Source of the DNA: an uncultured Lachnospiraceae bacterium
Lineage (GTDB): Bacteria > Bacillota_A > Clostridia > Lachnospirales > Lachnospiraceae
Length of the DNA: 7,787 nt
Reading direction: 5' to 3'
Assembly (NCBI GenBank): GCA_947302185.1
Contig: CAMYVI010000114.1
Coordinates: 1-7,787, forward strand
Shown here: positions 6,173 through 7,787 of the stretch, piece after piece
How the letters are laid out: each line of letters starts with the position of its first letter
Position numbering within the stretch: the first letter of the stretch is position 1
Notes under the pieces: generated by a model
Database searches by the model: none
What the model saw: only the letters and a program-made list of their open reading frames with translations
Told to the model about the DNA's origin: nothing
Program-made: the position numbers and the translations under genes

Positions 6173-6202
6173 GCCCCCATCTGTGTGATGGAGGCGTTTT
6201 TT
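6173..6202 (+). terminator. Second, tandem intrinsic terminator of the riboswitch leader
   Basis: GCCCCCATC (6173-6181) pairs with GATGGAGGC (6187-6195) around a 5-nt loop, with one C-A mismatch. Six T residues follow at 6197-6202. Together with the first hairpin, it makes a double stop about 200 nt before the first coding sequence. Confidence 0.82.
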
Positions 6203-6399
6203 CTGTCAGAATCAGCGACTCCGGTCAATCATACATCTGAAAACGTTCATCCCGAGAACTCTCTGACACCGGTTTATGGCCCGAGGCAGTGCCGTATCCA
6301 CTTTGCGCAGACAGTTGAGGACTTACGTCATAAGAATTCTGCGAGTATTATCCGGCAGCAGCTCTGCGGTAACCATCAACCTGTCCTGTTAGTTTTTTT
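6203..6399 (+). other. Long untranslated leader between the terminators and the cbiK-like gene
   Basis: About 200 nt separate the second terminator from the coding sequence. I see no second promoter with acceptable spacing and no credible small gene with its own ribosome binding site. A 7-bp inverted repeat (TGTCAGA at 6204-6210, TCTGACA at 6262-6268) is the only clear structure. Its 51-nt loop makes its meaning uncertain. Confidence 0.4.
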
Positions 6400-6404
6400 G
6401 GAGG
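6400..6404 (+). promoter_or_regulatory. Ribosome binding site that decides the cbiK-like start
   Basis: GGAGG lies 5 nt before the ATG at 6410. That ATG opens a textbook lipoprotein signal peptide. The frame is open much further upstream, but only because it crosses the riboswitch and its terminators. Confidence 0.85.
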
Positions 6405-6409
6405 AAATC

Positions 6410-7492
6410 ATGAAAAAAGCACTTGCTACTTTACTCATCACTACTATGACCATTGCATCGCTTGCAGCATGCGGCGGCTCATCTTCTACGACAACCGAAT
6501 CAGCCGAGCCGGTTGCTGCAGAGTCTGCAGCAGCTGACAGCACGGCATCAACAGAAGAATCAGACTCCGAAAAGAAAAAAGCCGATGATTCCGTTTCCGA
6601 TGCTTCAATCGCAGACACATCCGCGGCCGAAGAAGCTGAAGAAGAGAACTATGAGACCGGCGACGCATCAAAAGACAATCCCAGAAATCAGGATAACATA
6701 GGCGAGAACGAGCTTTTAGTTGTAAGTTTCGGAACAAGCTACAACGATAATCGCTGCAATACCATCGGAGCCATAGAGGATGTCCTTGAAAAATCATTTC
6801 CGGAGTGGAGCGTACGCAGAGCCTTCACGAGCCAGATCATAATCGACCATGTAAAGAACCGCGACGGCGAGGAAATCGACAATGTGAAACAGGCTCTCGA
6901 CCGTGCAATCGAAAACGGCGTTAAGAAGCTTGTCATTCAGCCGACTCACCTGATGAACGGTCTTGAATACACAGATCTTAGTGAAGAGGTATCCCAATAT
7001 GCGGATGCCTTTGAGAAAATTTCCATCGGAGAGCCTCTTCTCACCTCAGACGAAGACTTTAAAGCCGTTGAGGAGGCAATAACAGGCGCCACCGCATCCT
7101 ATGATGACGGACAGACTGCAGTTGTCTTTATGGGACACGGTACCGAGGCAGACTCCAACGAAATCTATAGTAAGATGCAGTCACTGCTCAAGACAGACAA
7201 CTACAGCAACTATTATATAGGAACGGTAGAATCCACACCAACCGTTGATGACGTCCTTGAGCAGGTAAAAGCCGGCGATTATAAGCGTGTCGTCCTGAGA
7301 CCTCTCATGGTCGTGGCAGGCGATCACGCCAACAATGATATGGCGGGAGATGAAGAGGATTCATGGAAGAGTCTCTTTGAGGCTGAAGGGTATGAAGTAG
7401 AATGTGTTCTTGAAGGACTTGGCTCTGTTGAAGCGATTCAGCAGCTTTATGCCGCTCACGCACAGAATGCAGTAGACAATGCTCTTTCCTGA
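6410..7492 (+). CDS. cbiK: CbiK-family cobaltochelatase as an exported lipoprotein
   Basis: A 360-residue protein. CbiK inserts Co2+ into sirohydrochlorin in the anaerobic B12 pathway and is normally a soluble protein of about 260 residues. Here residues 1-20 are a signal peptide ending in the lipobox LAAC, with Cys21 the predicted lipid-modified residue. Residues 22-98 are a Ser/Ala/Glu/Asp-rich linker. Residues 101-350 match CbiK throughout: LLVVSFGTSY (102-111), RAFTSQIII (137-145), VVFMGHG (238-244), VES (273-275), PLMVVAGDHANNDMAGD (298-314). His243, Glu274 and His306 correspond to the family's metal-binding residues, so catalysis looks intact. Export is odd for a biosynthetic enzyme. 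A role in metal or tetrapyrrole scavenging or loading, feeding a transporter, is plausible but unproven. The cobalamin riboswitch upstream implies repression by B12. Another lipoprotein gene follows after 133 nt. Confidence 0.93.
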   Translation: MKKALATLLITTMTIASLAACGGSSSTTTESAEPVAAESAAADSTASTEESDSEKKKADDSVSDASIADTSAAEEAEEENYETGDASKDNPRNQDNIGENELLVVSFGTSYNDNRCNTIGAIEDVLEKSFPEWSVRRAFTSQIIIDHVKNRDGEEIDNVKQALDRAIENGVKKLVIQPTHLMNGLEYTDLSEEVSQYADAFEKISIGEPLLTSDEDFKAVEEAITGATASYDDGQTAVVFMGHGTEADSNEIYSKMQSLLKTDNYSNYYIGTVESTPTVDDVLEQVKAGDYKRVVLRPLMVVAGDHANNDMAGDEEDSWKSLFEAEGYEVECVLEGLGSVEAIQQLYAAHAQNAVDNALS

Positions 7493-7539
7493 GATTATTT
7501 ACTCCGTAGAACCTCGATCGACAGAGCAGTTGCATTCTG
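7463..7539 (+). repeat. Interrupted inverted repeat spanning the end of the cbiK-like gene
   Basis: CAGAATGCA (7463-7471) pairs perfectly with TGCATTCTG (7531-7539). Inside it, TGCTCT (7480-7485) pairs with AGAGCA (7523-7528). The stem therefore has 9 bp and 6 bp separated by an asymmetric 8/2-nt internal loop, closed by a 37-nt loop that contains the stop codon. No T-run follows, so this is not a standard terminator. It may stabilise the upstream message or tune expression between the two lipoprotein genes. Chance similarity remains possible. Confidence 0.4.
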
Positions 7540-7611
7540 CGCATTCTTCATAGACTTGCATCACGGGAATTTCTGCGGCAGAGCTCAGACATTCATCTCA
7601 GGAACCTAATC

Positions 7612-7619
7612 AAAGGAGA
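7612..7619 (+). promoter_or_regulatory. Ribosome binding site of the partial lipoprotein gene
   Basis: AAAGGAGA lies 6 nt before the ATG at 7626. No promoter is evident in the 133-nt gap before it, so the gene is probably read from the riboswitch-controlled transcript. Confidence 0.8.
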
Positions 7620-7625
7620 TCTATT

Positions 7626-7787
7626 ATGACTTGTAAAAAAATACTCGCACTCATATTTACCGCTGCCCTGTCCATGAATATCCTATCAGGATGCGGCGGG
7701 ACTGGTACGGGAAATACGGAAACCGGAAACACTGGCTCCGTTGCAGAAAGTTCAGCTGCGATATCAGAATCTGCCTCTTCAAAAATG
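7626..7787 (+). CDS. Lipoprotein, 5' part only (runs off the window)
   Basis: The first 54 codons are visible and open to the window edge. Residues 1-22 are a signal peptide: a Lys-Lys start, then a hydrophobic core ILALIFTAALSM, ending in the lipobox LSGC with Cys23 the predicted lipid-modified residue. Gly/Thr/Asn-rich and then Ser/Ala/Glu-rich residues follow as a flexible linker, much like the linker of the cbiK-like protein just upstream. The functional domain lies outside the window, so the function cannot be read. By position in a B12-riboswitch unit behind a chelatase lipoprotein, a substrate-binding protein of a corrinoid, cobalt or iron-chelate ABC transporter is the leading guess. 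A second chelatase paralogue is another. Confidence 0.85.
   Translation, partial: MTCKKILALIFTAALSMNILSGCGGTGTGNTETGNTGSVAESSAAISESASSKM

Noticed and set aside
6315..6351. Possible internal promoter TTGAGG...TATTAT in the leader of the cbiK-like gene
   Set aside because: The spacer is 25 nt, far from the usual 16-18 nt.
5981..6409. Long upstream extension of the cbiK-like reading frame (in-frame ATG codons before 6410)
   Set aside because: It crosses the riboswitch aptamer and both terminators. The ATG at 6410 has GGAGG at the right distance and opens a classical lipoprotein signal peptide.

Overview
The window looks like chromosomal DNA from a low-to-mid GC Gram-positive of the class Clostridia, with Lachnospiraceae the best guess. 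The evidence is a tRNA-Met close to the Bacillus/Clostridia type, strong AGGAG-type ribosome binding sites, consensus TTGACA/TATAAT promoters, a membrane-anchored YkuD L,D-transpeptidase, and lipoproteins with Ser/Ala/Glu-rich linkers. The genus is inference. No phage, insertion sequence, CRISPR array or integrase is visible.

Layout, left to right. (1) 1-280: a lone tRNA-Met(CAT) with a perfect consensus promoter and a strong hairpin terminator that can work in both directions. (2) 376-2480, minus strand: a two-gene operon. The first gene encodes a MATE-type transporter fused at its C-terminus to an RsbW/SpoIIAB-like GHKL ATPase domain. The second, 14 nt downstream, encodes a STAS-domain anti-sigma-factor antagonist. 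(3) 2540-2700: intergenic DNA with a structured element, probably the terminator of the next gene. (4) 2701-4662, minus strand: a 653-residue L,D-transpeptidase with one N-terminal membrane helix, a long acidic Ser/Ala/Glu insert and a C-terminal catalytic domain, behind a clear sigma-A-type promoter. (5) 4902-5763, minus strand: a decayed gene for a PF14907-type nucleotidyltransferase. It has lost its N-terminal half and carries a frameshift. (6) 5850-7787, plus strand: an extended -10 promoter, a complete cobalamin riboswitch, two tandem intrinsic terminators, a leader of about 200 nt, a lipoprotein form of the CbiK cobaltochelatase, and the start of a second lipoprotein gene that runs off the window.

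How the genes work together. The MATE-kinase fusion and the STAS protein carry two of the three parts of a partner-switching circuit (kinase/anti-sigma and antagonist) on one transcript, with the kinase tethered to a transporter. No sigma factor or PP2C phosphatase is in view. This is the best candidate here for an under-described system. The right-hand unit is probably a B12-repressed module for handling cobalt or tetrapyrrole outside the cell membrane. The chelatase fold carries the expected metal-binding His/Glu/His residues but is exported and lipid-anchored, so a role in classical cytoplasmic B12 synthesis is doubtful.
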